Assembly (NCBI GenBank): GCA_022605955.1
Contig: JAKCOZ010000240.1
Location: 307,924-371,923, forward strand
Length of the DNA stretch: 64,000 bases
Direction of reading: 5' to 3'
DNA from: Rallus limicola
Lineage: Eukaryota; Chordata; Aves; Gruiformes; Rallidae
The notes under the pieces were generated by a model. It worked only from the letters and a program-made list of their open reading frames with translations, did not search any database and was not told where the DNA came from. Below are positions 11,675 to 23,185 of this stretch, piece after piece. How positions within the stretch are numbered: position 1 is the stretch's first letter; every line of letters starts with the position of its first letter. Position numbers and translations under genes: made by a program.

Positions 11675-13432
11675 CACGAGCAGACCCTGTCACTTTGGCT
11701 CTCAGCCTTTTCCTTTGCCTGGAAAGAGGGAACATGCCTGGAACCTCCTACGGTGCTTTTCTCGGCCCTAGCAGACTGCAATTCAAAACATGCTAAACGT
11801 CCAGCAATAACTCCCAAAGTAAAGAAGCTAGGCCTGAAAGGCATAGCTTGTCTGAAACCTCCTAACAGGACACACGAGCAAACCCATTCACTTTGGCTCT
11901 CAGCTTTTTCCTTTGCTTGGAAAGAGGGAACATGCCTGGAACCTCCTACGGTGCTTTTCTCGGCCCTAGCAGACTGCAGCTCAAAACATGCTAAACGTCC
12001 AGCAATAACTCCCAAAGTAAAGAAGCTAGGCCTGAAAGGCATAGCTTGTCTGAAACCTCCTAACAGGACACCCGAGCAGACCCGGTCACTTTGGCTCTCA
12101 GCCTTTTCCTTTGCCTGGAAAGAGGGAACATGCCTGGAACCTCCTACGGTGCTTTTCTCGGCCCTAGCAGACTGCAGTTCAAAACATGCTAAACGTCCAG
12201 CAATAACTCCCAAAGTAAAGAAGCTAGGCCTGAAAGGCATAGCTTGTCTGAAACCTCCTAACAGGACACACGAGCAGACCCTGTCACTTTGGCTCTCAGC
12301 CTTTTCCTTTGCCTGGAAAGAGGGAACATGCCTGGAACCTCCTACGGTGCTTTTCTCGGCCCTAGCAGACTGCAGTTCAAAACATGCTAAACGTCCAGCA
12401 ATAACTCCCAAAGTAAAGAAGCTAGGCCTGAAAGGCATAGCTTGTCTGAAACCTCCTAACAGGACACACGAGCAGCTCCTGTCACTTTGGCTCTCAGCCT
12501 TTTCCTTTGCCTGGAAAGAGGGAACATGCCTGGAACCTCCTACGGTGCTTTTCTCGGCCCTAGCAGACTGCAGTTCAAAACATGCTAAACGTCCAGCAAT
12601 AACTCCCAAAGTAAAGAAGCTAGGCCTGAAAGGCATAGCTTGTCTGAAACCTCCTAACAGGACACACGAGCAGCCCCTGTCACTTTGGCTCTCAGCCTTT
12701 TCCTTTGCCTGGAAAGAGGGAACATGCCTGGAACCTCCTACGGTGCTTTTCTCGGCCCTAGCAGACTGCAGTTCAAAACATGCTAAACGTCCAGCAATAA
12801 CTCCCAAAGTAAAGAAGCTAGGCATGAAAGGCATAGCTTGTCTGAAACCTCCTAACAGGACACACGAGCAGACCCATTCACTTTGGCTCTCAGCCTTTTC
12901 CTTTGCCTGGAAAGAGGGAACATGCCTGGAACCTCCTACGGTGCTTTTCTCGGCCCTAGCAGACTGCAGTTCAAAACATGCTAAACGTCCAGCAATAACT
13001 CCCAAAGTAAAGAAGCTAGGCCTGAAAGGCATAGCTTGTCTGAAACCTCCTAACATGACACACGAGCAGCCCCTGTCACTTTGGCTCTCAGCCTTTTCCT
13101 TTGCCTGGAAAGAGGGAACATGCCTGGAACCTCCTACCGTGCTTTTCTCGGCCCTAGCAGACTGCAGTTCAAAACATGCTAAACGTCCAGCAATAACTCC
13201 CAAAGTAAAGAAGCTAGTCCTGAAAGGCATAGCTTGTCTGAAACCTCCTAACATGACACACGAGCAGCCCCTGTCACTTTGGCTCTCAGCCTTTTCCTTT
13301 GCCTGGAAAGAGGGAACATGCCTGGAACCTCCTACGGTGCTTTTCTCGGCCCTATCAGACTGCAGTTCAAAACATGCTAAACGTCCAGCAATAACTCCCA
13401 AAGTAAAGAAGCTAGGCATGAAAGGCATAGCT

Positions 13433-13503
13433 TGTCCTTTTAGGAGGTTTCAGACAAGCTAGGCCTGAAAGGCATAGCTTGTCTGAAACCTCCTAAGAGG
13501 ACA
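13433..13503. repeat. Palindromic insert 10, class C
   Basis: The left arm starts CCTTTTAGGAGG and the right arm ends CCTCCTAAGAGG, giving one mismatch. The core is direct and the right arm has GAAACCTCC without the class B change. The upstream monomer is GGCATG type, as for all class C inserts. Confidence 0.95.
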
Positions 13504-14469
13504 CACGAGCAGACCCTGTCACTTTGGCTCTCAGCCTTTTCCTTTGCCTGGAAAGAGGGAACATGCCTGGAACCTCCTACGGTGCTTTTCTCGGCCCTAG
13601 CAGACTGCAATTCAAAACATGCTAAACGTCCAGCAATAACACCCAAAGTAAAGAAGCTAGGCCTGAAAGGCATAGCTTGTCTGAAACCTCCTAACAGGAC
13701 ACACGAGCAGCCCCTGTCACTTTGGTTCTCAGCCTTTTCCTTTGCCTGGAAAGAGGGAACATGCCTGGAACCTCCTACGGTGCTTTTCTCGGCCCTAGCA
13801 GACTGCAGTTCAAAACATGCTAAACGTCCAGCAATAACTCCCAAAGTAAAGAAGCTAGGCCTGAAAGGCATAGCTTGTCTGAAACCTCCTAACAGGACAC
13901 ACGAGCAGCCCCTGTCACTTTGGCTCTCAGCCTTTTCCTTTGCCTGGAAAGAGGGAACATGCCTGGAACCTCCTACGGTGCTTTTCTCGGCCCTATCAGA
14001 CTGCAGTTCAAAACATGCTAAACGTCCAGCAATAACTCCCAAAGTAAAGAAGCTAGGCCTGAAAGGCATAGCTTGTCTGAAACCTCCTAACGGGACACAC
14101 AAGCAGACCCTGTCACTTTGGCTCTCAGCCTTTTCCTTTGCCTGGAAAGAGGGAACATGCCTGGAACCTCCTACGGTGCTTTTCTCGGCCCTAGCAGACT
14201 GAAATTCAAAACATGCTAAACGTCCAGCAATAACTCCCAAAGTAAAGAAGCTAGGCCTGAAAGGCATAGCTTGTCTGAAACCTCCTAACAGGACACACGA
14301 GCAAACCCTTTCACTTTGGCTCTCAGCTTTTTCCTTTGCTTGGAAAGAGGGAACATGCCTGGAACCTCCTACGGTGCTTTTCTCGGCCCTAGCAGACTGC
14401 AGCTCAAAACATGCTAAACGTCCAGCAATAACTCCCAAAGTAAAGAAGCTAGGCCTGAAAGGCATAGCT

Positions 14470-14540
14470 TGTCCTGTTAGGAGGTTTCAGACAAGCTATG
14501 CCTTTCAGGCCTAGCTTGTCTGAAACCTCCTAACAGGACA
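14470..14540. repeat. Palindromic insert 11, class A
   Basis: Core TGCCTTTCAGGCC with perfect arms. At the matching place in the second 3,950-bp block (20,450) the insert is class B instead. Confidence 0.95.
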
Positions 14541-16499
14541 CACGAGCAGACCCTGTCACTTTGGCTCTCAGCCTTTTCCTTTGCCTGGAAAGAGGGAACA
14601 TGCCTGGAACCTCCTACGGTGCTTTTCTCGGCCCTAGCAGACTGCAGTTCAAAACATGCTAAACGTCCAGCAATAACTCCCAAAGTAAAGAAGCTAGGCA
14701 TGAAAGGCATAGCTTGTCTGAAACCTCCTAACAGGACACACGAGCAGCCCCTGTCACTTTGGTTCTCAGCCTTTTCCTTTGCCTGGAAAGAGGGAACATG
14801 CCTGGAACCTCCTACGGTGCTTTTCTCGGCCCTAGCAGACTGCAGTTCAAAACATGCTAAACGTCCAGCAATAACTCCCAAAGTAAAGAAGCTAGGCCTG
14901 AAAGGCATAGCTTGTCTGAAACCTCCTAACAGGACACACGAGCAGACCCTGTCACTTTGGCTCTCAGCCTTTTCCTTTGCCTGGAAAGAGGGAACATGCC
15001 TGGAACCTCCTACGGTGCTTTTCTCGGCCCTAGCAGACTGCAGTTCAAAACATGCTAAACGTCCAGCAATAACTCCCAAAGTAAAGAAGCTAGGCCTGAA
15101 AGGCATAGCTTGTCTGAAACCTCCTAACAGGACACATGAGCAGACCCTGTCACTTTGGCTCTCAGCCTTTTCCTTTGCCTGGAAAGAGGGAACATGCCTG
15201 GAACCTCCTACGGTGCTTTTCTCGGCCCTAGCAGACTGCAGTTCAAAACATGCTAAACGTCCAGCAATAACTCCCAAAGTAAAGAAGCTAGGCCTGAAAG
15301 GCATAGCTTGTCTGAAACCTCCTAACATGACACACGAGCAGCCCCTGTCACTTTGGCTCTCAGCCTTTTCCTTTGCCTGGAAAGAGGGAACATGCCTGGA
15401 ACCTCCTACCGTGCTTTTCTCGGCCCTAGCAGACTGCAGTTCAAAACATGCTAAACGTCCAGCAATAACTCCCAAAGTAAAGAAGCTAGTCCTGAAAGGC
15501 ATAGCTTGTCTGAAACCTCCTAACATGACACAGGAGCAGACCCTGTCACTTTGGCTCTCAGCCTTTTCCTTTGCCTGGAAAGAGGGAACATGCCTGGAAC
15601 CTCCTACGGTGCTTTTCTCGGCCCTAGCAGACTGCAATTCAAAACATGCTAAACGTCCAGCAATAACACCCAAAGTAAAGAAGCTAGGCCTGAAGGGCAT
15701 AGCTTGTCTGAAACCTCCTAACAGGACACACGAGCAGACCCTGTCACTTTGGTTCTCAGCCTTTTCCTTTGCCTGGAAAGAGGGAACATGCCTGGAACCT
15801 CCTACGGTGCTTTTCTCGGCCCTATCAGACTGCAGTTCAAAACATGCTAAACGTCCAGCAATAACTCCCAAAGTAAAGAAGCTAGGCCTGAAAGGCATAG
15901 CTTGTCTGAAACCTCCTAACAGGACACACGAGCAGCCCCTGTCACTTTGGCTCTCAGCCTTTTCCTTTGCCTGGAAAGAGGGAACATGCCTGGAACCTCC
16001 TACGGTGCTTTTCTCGGCCCTATCAGACTGCAGTTCAAAACATGCTAAACGTCCAGCAATAACTCCCAAAGTAAAGAAGCTAGGCCTGAAAGGCATAGCT
16101 TGTCTGAAACCTCCTAACGGGACACACAAGCAGACCCTGTCACTTTGGCTCTCAGCCTTTTCCTTTGCCTGGAAAGAGGGAACATGCCTGGAACCTCCTA
16201 CGGTGCTTTTCTCGGCCCTAGCAGACTGAAATTGAAAACATGCTAAACGTCCAGCAATAACTCCCAAAGTAAAGAAGCTAGGCCTGAAAGGCATAGCTTG
16301 TCTGAAACCTCCTAACAGGACACACGAGCAAACCCTTTCACTTTGGCTCTCAGCTTTTTCCTTTGCTTGGAAAGAGGGAACATGCCTGGAACCTCCTACG
16401 GTGCTTTTCTCGGCCCTAGCAGACTGCAGCTCAAAACATGCTAAACGTCCAGCAATAACTCCCAAAGTAAAGAAGCTAGGCCTGAAAGGCATAGCTTGT
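14473..16499. repeat. Ten-monomer segment led by a class A insert (2,027 bp)
   Basis: This segment separates the two 3,950-bp blocks. It starts with a class A insert followed by a GGCATG monomer, as at 25,588, and ends with the GACTGAAATTG monomer and the GCTTTTTCC/TTGCTTGG monomer that precede class A inserts at 1,331, 6,224 and 10,523. It contains a CTAGTCCTGAAAGGC monomer near 15,487 and a private ACACAGGAGCAG near 15,529. Confidence 0.8.
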
Positions 16500-16567
16500 C
16501 CTGTTAGGAGGTTTCAGACAAGCTATGCCTTTCAGGCCTAGCTTGTCTGAAACCTCCTAACAGGACA
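16497..16567. repeat. Palindromic insert 12, class A
   Basis: Equivalent of insert 7 at an offset of 5,977 bp, with the same core and upstream monomer type. Confidence 0.95.
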
Positions 16568-16939
16568 CACGAGCAGACCCTGTCACTTTGGCTCTCAGCC
16601 TTTTCCTTTGCCTGGAAAGAGGGAACATGCCTGGAACCTCCTACGGTGCTTTTCTCGGCCCTAGCAGACTGCAATTCAAAACATGCTAAACGTCCAGCAA
16701 TAACTCCCAAAGTAAAGAAGCTAGGCATGAAAGGCATAGCTTGTCTGAAACCTCCTAACAGGACACACGAGCAGACCCTGTCACTTTGGTTCTCAGCCTT
16801 TTCCTTTGCCTGGAAAGAGGGAACATGCCTGGAACCTCCTACGGTGCTTTTCTCGGCCCTAGCAGACTGCAATTCAAAACATGCTAAACGTCCAGCAATA
16901 ACTCCCAAAGTAAAGAAGCTAGGCATGAAAGGCATAGCT

Positions 16940-17010
16940 TGTCCTGTTAGGAGGTTTCAGACAAGCTAGGCCTGAAAGGCATAGCTTGTCTGAAAGCTCT
17001 TAACAGGACA
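16940..17010. repeat. Palindromic insert 13, class B with extra arm change
   Basis: The right arm reads GAAAGCTCTTAACAGG, adding a C-to-T change to the class B mismatch. The monomer that follows has ACACGATCAG. These changes are absent from its equivalent at 10,966. Confidence 0.95.
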
Positions 17011-17580
17011 CACGATCAGACCCTGTCACTTTGGCTCTCAGCCTTTTCCTTTGCCTGGAAAGAGGGAACATGCCTGGAACCTCCTACGGTGCTTTTCTCG
17101 GCCCTAGCAGACTGCAATTCAAAACATGCTAAACGTCCAGCAATAACTCCCAAAGTAAAGAAGCTAGGCCTGAAAGGCATAGCTTGTCTGAAACCTCCTA
17201 ACAGGACACACGAGCAAACCCTTTCACTTTGGCTCTCAGCTTTTTCCTTTGGTTGGAAAGAGGGAACATGCCTGGAACCTCCTACGGTGCTTTTCTCGGC
17301 CCTAGCAGACTGCAGCTCAAAACATGCTAAACGTCCAGCAATAACTCCCAAAGTAAAGAAGCTAGGCCTGAAAGGCATAGCTTGTCTGAAACCTCCTAAC
17401 AGGACACCCGAGCAGACCCTGTCACTTTGGCTCTCAGCCTTTTCCTTTGCCTGGAAAGAGGGAACATGCCTGGAACCTCCTACGGTGCTTTTCTCGGCCC
17501 TAGCAGACTGCAGTTCAAAACATGCTAAACGTCCAGCAATAACTCCCAAAGTAAAGAAGCTAGGCCTGAAAGGCATAGCT

Positions 17581-17651
17581 TGTCCTGTTAGGAGGTTTCA
17601 GACAAGCTAGGCCTGAAAGGCATAGCTTGTCTGAAAGCTCCTAACAGGACA
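17581..17651. repeat. Palindromic insert 14, class B
   Basis: 641 bp after insert 13 and equivalent to insert 9, with the standard class B arms. Confidence 0.95.
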
Positions 17652-19409
17652 CACGAGCAGACCCTGTCACTTTGGCTCTCAGCCTTTTCCTTTGCCTGGA
17701 AAGAGGGAACATGCCTGGAACCTCCTACGGTGCTTTTCTCGGCCCTAGCAGACTGCAATTCAAAACATGCTAAACGTCCAGCAATAACTCCCAAAGTAAA
17801 GAAGCTAGGCCTGAAAGGCATAGCTTGTCTGAAACCTCCTAACAGGACACACGAGCAAACCCATTCACTTTGGCTCTCAGCTTTTTCCTTTGCTTGGAAA
17901 GAGGGAACATGCCTGGAACCTCCTACGGTGCTTTTCTCGGCCCTAGCAGACTGCAGCTCAAAACATGCTAAACGTCCAGCAATAACTCCCAAAGTAAAGA
18001 AGCTAGGCCTGAAAGGCATAGCTTGTCTGAAACCTCCTAACAGGACACCCGAGCAGACCCGGTCACTTTGGCTCTCAGCCTTTTCCTTTGCCTGGAAAGA
18101 GGGAACATGCCTGGAACCTCCTACGGTGCTTTTCTCGGCCCTAGCAGACTGCAGTTCAAAACATGCTAAACGTCCAGCAATAACTCCCAAAGTAAAGAAG
18201 CTAGGCCTGAAAGGCATAGCTTGTCTGAAACCTCCTAACAGGACACACGAGCAGACCCTGTCACTTTGGCTCTCAGCCTTTTCCTTTGCCTGGAAAGAGG
18301 GAACATGCCTGGAACCTCCTACGGTGCTTTTCTCGGCCCTAGCAGACTGCAGTTCAAAACATGCTAAACGTCCAGCAATAACTCCCAAAGTAAAGAAGCT
18401 AGGCCTGAAAGGCATAGCTTGTCTGAAACCTCCTAACAGGACACACGAGCAGCTCCTGTCACTTTGGCTCTCAGCCTTTTCCTTTGCCTGGAAAGAGGGA
18501 ACATGCCTGGAACCTCCTACGGTGCTTTTCTCGGCCCTAGCAGACTGCAGTTCAAAACATGCTAAACGTCCAGCAATAACTCCCAAAGTAAAGAAGCTAG
18601 GCCTGAAAGGCATAGCTTGTCTGAAACCTCCTAACAGGACACACGAGCAGCCCCTGTCACTTTGGTTCTCAGCCTTTTCCTTTGCCTGGAAAGAGGGAAC
18701 ATGCCTGGAACCTCCTACGGTGCTTTTCTCGGCCCTAGCAGACTGCAGTTCAAAACATGCTAAACGTCCAGCAATAACTCCCAAAGTAAAGAAGCTAGGC
18801 ATGAAAGGCATAGCTTGTCTGAAACCTCCTAACAGGACACCCGAGCAGACCCTGTCACTTTGGCTCTCAGCCTTTTCCTTTGCCTGGAAAGAGGGAACAT
18901 GCCTGGAACCTCCTACGGTGCTTTTCTCGGCCCTAGCAGACTGCAGTTCAAAACATGCTAAACGTCCAGCAATAACTCCCAAAGTAAAGAAGCTAGGCCT
19001 GAAAGGCATAGCTTGTCTGAAACCTCCTAACATGACACACGAGCAGCCCCTGTCACTTTGGCTCTCAGCCTTTTCCTTTGCCTGGAAAGAGGGAACATGC
19101 CTGGAACCTCCTACCGTGCTTTTCTCGGCCCTAGCAGACTGCAGTTCAAAACATGCTAAACGTCCAGCAATAACTCCCAAAGTAAAGAAGCTAGGCCTGA
19201 AAGGCATAGCTTGTCTGAAACCTCCTAACATGACACACGAGCAGCCCCTGTCACTTTGGCTCTCAGCCTTTTCCTTTGCCTGGAAAGAGGGAACATGCCT
19301 GGAACCTCCTACGGTGCTTTTCTCGGCCCTAGCAGACTGCAGTTCAAAACATGCTAAACGTCCAGCAATAACTCCCAAAGTAAAGAAGCTAGGCATGAAA
19401 GGCATAGCT

Positions 19410-19480
19410 TGTCCTTTTAGGAGGTTTCAGACAAGCTAGGGCAGAAAGGCATAGCTTGTCTGAAACCTCCTAAGAGGACA
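19410..19480. repeat. Palindromic insert 15, class C with altered core
   Basis: The core reads GGGCAGAAAGGCA, two substitutions from the ordinary core, which removes the AGGCCT half of the quasi-palindrome. A nearby AGAGTGAACATG is also private to this copy. Confidence 0.94.
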
Positions 19481-20446
19481 CACGAGCAGACCCTGTCACT
19501 TTGGCTCTCAGCCTTTTCCTTTGCCTGGAAAGAGTGAACATGCCTGGAACCTCCTACGGTGCTTTTCTCGGCCCTAGCAGACTGCAATTCAAAACATGCT
19601 AAACGTCCAGCAATAACACCCAAAGTAAAGAAGCTAGGCCTGAAAGGCATAGCTTGTCTGAAACCTCCTAACAGGACACACGAGCAGCCCCTGTCACTTT
19701 GGTTCTCAGCCTTTTCCTTTGCCTGGAAAGAGGGAACATGCCTGGAACCTCCTACGGTGCTTTTCTCGGCCCTAGCAGACTGCAGTTCAAAACATGCTAA
19801 ACGTCCAGCAATAACTCCCAAAGTAAAGAAGCTAGGCCTGAAAGGCATAGCTTGTCTGAAACCTCCTAACAGGACACACGAGCAGCCCCTGTCACTTTGG
19901 CTCTCAGCCTTTTCCTTTGCCTGGAAAGAGGGAACATGCCTGGAACCTCCTACGGTGCTTTTCTCGGCCCTATCAGACTGCAGTTCAAAACATGCTAAAC
20001 GTCCAGCAATAACTCCCAAAGTAAAGAAGCTAGGCCTGAAAGGCATAGCTTGTCTGAAACCTCCTAACGGGACACACAAGCAGACCCTGTCACTTTGGCT
20101 CTCAGCCTTTTCCTTTGCCTGGAAAGAGGGAACATGCCTGGAACCTCCTACGGTGCTTTTCTCGGCCCTAGCAGACTGCAGTTCAAAACATGCTAAACGT
20201 CCAGCAATAACTCCCAAAGTAAAGAAGCTAGGCCTGAAAGGCATAGCTTGTCTGAAACCTCCTAACAGGACACACGAGCAGCCCCTGTCACTTTGGTTCT
20301 CAGCCTTTTCCTTTGCCTGGAAAGAGGGAACATGCCTGGAACCTCCTACGGTGCTTTTCTCGGCCCTAGCAGACTGCAATTCAAAACATGCTAAACGTCC
20401 AGCAATAACTCCCAAAGTAAAGAAGCTAGGCCTGAAAGGCATAGCT

Positions 20447-20517
20447 TGTCCTGTTAGGAGGTTTCAGACCAGCTAGGCCTGAAAGGCATAGCTTGTCTGA
20501 AAGCTCCTAACAGGACA
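20447..20517. repeat. Palindromic insert 16, class B with altered hexamer
   Basis: The left arm reads CAGACCAGCTA, so the AAGCTA hexamer is CAGCTA. The right arm is standard class B. This adds a second mismatch to the stem. Confidence 0.94.
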
Positions 20518-21090
20518 CACGAGCAGACCCTGTCACTTTGGCTCTCAGCCTTTTCCTTTGCCTGGAAAGAGGGAACATGCCTGGAACCTCCTACGGTGCT
20601 TTTCTCGGCCCTAGCAGACTGCAATTCAAAACATGCTAAACGTCCAGCAATAACTCCCAAAGTAAAGAAGCTAGGCCTGAAAGGCATAGCTTGTCTGAAA
20701 CCTCCTAACAGGACACACGAGCAAACCCTTTCACTTTGGCTCTCAGCTTTTTCCTTTGGTTGGAAAGAGGGAACATGCCTGGAACCTCCTACGGTGCTTT
20801 TCTCGGCCCTAGCAGACTGCAGCTCAAAACATGCTAAACGTCCAGCAATAACTCCCAAAGTAAAGAAGCTAGGCCTGAAAGGCATAGCTTGTCTGAAACC
20901 TCCTAACAGGACACCCGAGCAGACCCTGTCACTTTGGCTCTCAGCCTTTTCCTTTGCCTGGAAAGAGGGAACATGCCTGGAACCTCCTACGGTGCTTTTC
21001 TCGGCCCTAGCAGACTGCAGTTCAAAACATGCTAAACGTCCAGCAATAACTCCCAAAGTAAAGAAGCTAGGCCTGAAAGGCATAGCTTGT
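20450..21090. repeat. Three-monomer B unit (641 bp)
   Basis: It repeats the 641-bp B-to-B segment found at 1,774, 6,667, 10,966 and 16,943, including the CTTTGGTTGGAAAG monomer. It is preceded by a class C block instead of the usual class A insert, so the phrase is truncated at its 5' side. Confidence 0.85.
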
Positions 21091-21158
21091 CCTGTTAGGA
21101 GGTTTCAGACAAGCTAGGCCTGAAAGGCATAGCTTGTCTGAAAGCTCCTAACAGGACA
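21088..21158. repeat. Palindromic insert 17, class B
   Basis: 641 bp after insert 16, standard class B, leading the first copy of the 2,027-bp duplication. Confidence 0.95.
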
Positions 21159-23117
21159 CACGAGCAGACCCTGTCACTTTGGCTCTCAGCCTTTTCGTTT
21201 GCCTGGAAAGAGGGAACATGCCTGGAACCTCCTACGGTGCTTTTCTCGGCCCTAGCAGACTGCAATTCAAAACATGCTAAACGTCCAGCAATAACTCCCA
21301 AAGTAAAGAAGCTAGGCCTGAAAGGCATAGCTTGTCTGAAACCTCCTAACAGGACACACGAGCAAACCCATTCACTTTGGCTCTCAGCTTTTTCCTTTGC
21401 TTGGAAAGAGGGAACATGCCTGGAACCTCCTACGGTGCTTTTCTCGGCCCTAGCAGACTGCAGCTCAAAACATGCTAAACGTCCAGCAATAACTCCCAAA
21501 GTAAAGAAGCTAGGCCTGAAAGGCATAGCTTGTCTGAAACCTCCTAACAGGACACCCGAGCAGACCCGGTCACTTTGGCTCTCAGCCTTTTCCTTTGCCT
21601 GGAAAGAGGGAACATGCCTGGAACCTCCTACGGTGCTTTTCTCGGCCCTAGCAGACTGCAGTTCAAAACATGCTAAACGTCCAGCAATAACTCCCAAAGT
21701 AAAGAAGCTAGGCCTGAAAGGCATAGCTTGTCTGAAACCTCCTAACAGGACACACGAGCAGACCCTGTCACTTTGGCTCTCAGCCTTTTCCTTTGCCTGG
21801 AAAGAGGGAACATGCCTGGAACCTCCTACGGTGCTTTTCTCGGCCCTAGCAGACTGCAGTTCAAAACATGCTAAACGTCCAGCAATAACTCCCAAAGTAA
21901 AGAAGCTAGGCCTGAAAGGCATAGCTTGTCTGAAACCTCCTAACAGGACACACGAGCAGACCCTGTCACTTTGGCTCTCAGCCTTTTCCTTTGCCTGGAA
22001 AGAGGGAACATGCCTGGAACCTCCTACGGTGCTTTTCTCGGCCCTAGCAGACTGCAGTTCAAAACATGCTAAACGTCCAGCAATAACTCCCAAAGTAAAG
22101 AAGCTAGGCATGAAAGGCATAGCTTGTCTGAAACCTCCTAACAGGACACCCGAGCAGACCCATTCACTTTGGCTCTCAGCCTTTTCCTTTGCCTGGAAAG
22201 AGGGAACATGCCTGGAACCTCCTACGGTGCTTTTCTCGGCCCTAGCAGACTGCAGCTCAAAACATGCTAAACGTCCAGCAATAACTCCCAAAGTAAAGAA
22301 GCTAGGCCTGAAAGGCATAGCTTGTCTGAAACCTCCTAACATGACACACGAGCAGCCCCTGTCACTTTGGCTCTCAGCCTTTTCCTTTGCCTGGAAAGAG
22401 GGAACATGCCTGGAACCTCCTACCGTGCTTTTCTCGGCCCTAGCAGACTGCAGTTCAAAACATGCTAAACGTCCAGCAATAACTCCCAAAGTAAAGAAGC
22501 TAGTCCTGAAAGGCATAGCTTGTCTGAAACCTCCTAACATGACACACGAGCAGCCCCTGTCACTTTGGCTCTCAGCCTTTTCCTTTGCCTGGAAAGAGGG
22601 AACATGCCTGGAACCTCCAACGGTGCTTTTCTCGGCCCTAGCAGACTGCAGTTCAAAACATGCTAAACGTCCAGCAATAACTCCCAAAGTAAAGAAGCTA
22701 GGCATGAAAGGCATAGCTTGTCTGAAACCTCCTAACAGGACACACGAGCAAACCCTTTCACTTTGGCTCTCAGCTTTTTCCTTTGGTTGGAAAGAGGGAA
22801 CATGCCTGGAACCTCCTACGGTGCTTTTCTCGGCCCTAGCAGACTGCAGCTCAAAACATGCTAAACGTCCAGCAATAACTCCCAAAGTAAAGAAGCTAGG
22901 CCTGAAAGGCATAGCTTGTCTGAAACCTCCTAACAGGACACCCGAGCAGACCCTGTCACTTTGGCTCTCAGCCTTTTCCTTTGCCTGGAAAGAGGGAACA
23001 TGCCTGGAACCTCCTACGGTGCTTTTCTCGGCCCTAGCAGACTGCAGTTCAAAACATGCTAAACGTCCAGCAATAACTCCCAAAGTAAAGAAGCTAGGCC
23101 TGAAAGGCATAGCTTGT
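21091..23117. repeat. Tandem duplication, first copy (2,027 bp)
   Basis: Ten monomers led by a class B insert. Two rare substitutions are shared with the next copy at exactly 2,027 bp: CTTTTCGTTTGCC (21,197 versus 23,224) and ACCTCCAACGG (22,618 versus 24,645). The last two monomers, including a CTTTGGTTGGAAAG copy near 22,790, are present only here. Confidence 0.92.
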
Positions 23118-23185
23118 CCTGTTAGGAGGTTTCAGACAAGCTAGGCCTGAAAGGCATAGCTTGTCTGAAAGCTCCTAACAGGACA
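23115..23185. repeat. Palindromic insert 18, class B
   Basis: Duplicate of insert 17 at 2,027 bp. The CTTTTCGTTTGCC variant follows both. Confidence 0.95.

Larger units (their letters stand above)
10523..14472. repeat. 3,950-bp block A-B-B-C, first copy
   Basis: Nineteen monomers and four inserts (class A, B, B, C, spaced 443, 641, 1,829 and 1,037 bp). The same spacing series recurs 5,977 bp downstream at 16,500-20,449. The first part continues the A-B-B phrase of the two preceding repeats. The later part, with the class C insert and CTAGTCCTGAAAGGC near 13,215, is not in those copies, so the block is a recombinant. Confidence 0.87.
16500..20449. repeat. 3,950-bp block A-B-B-C, second copy
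   Basis: Insert classes and all spacings reproduce the block at 10,523-14,472 at an offset of 5,977 bp. Similarity in variant order holds to about 20,180. The last monomer or two before the next insert differ (GCAATTC and TTTGGTTCTC here), so the copy has a recombined end. Differences such as CTAGGCC here against CTAGTCC in the first copy show divergence since duplication. Confidence 0.86.
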
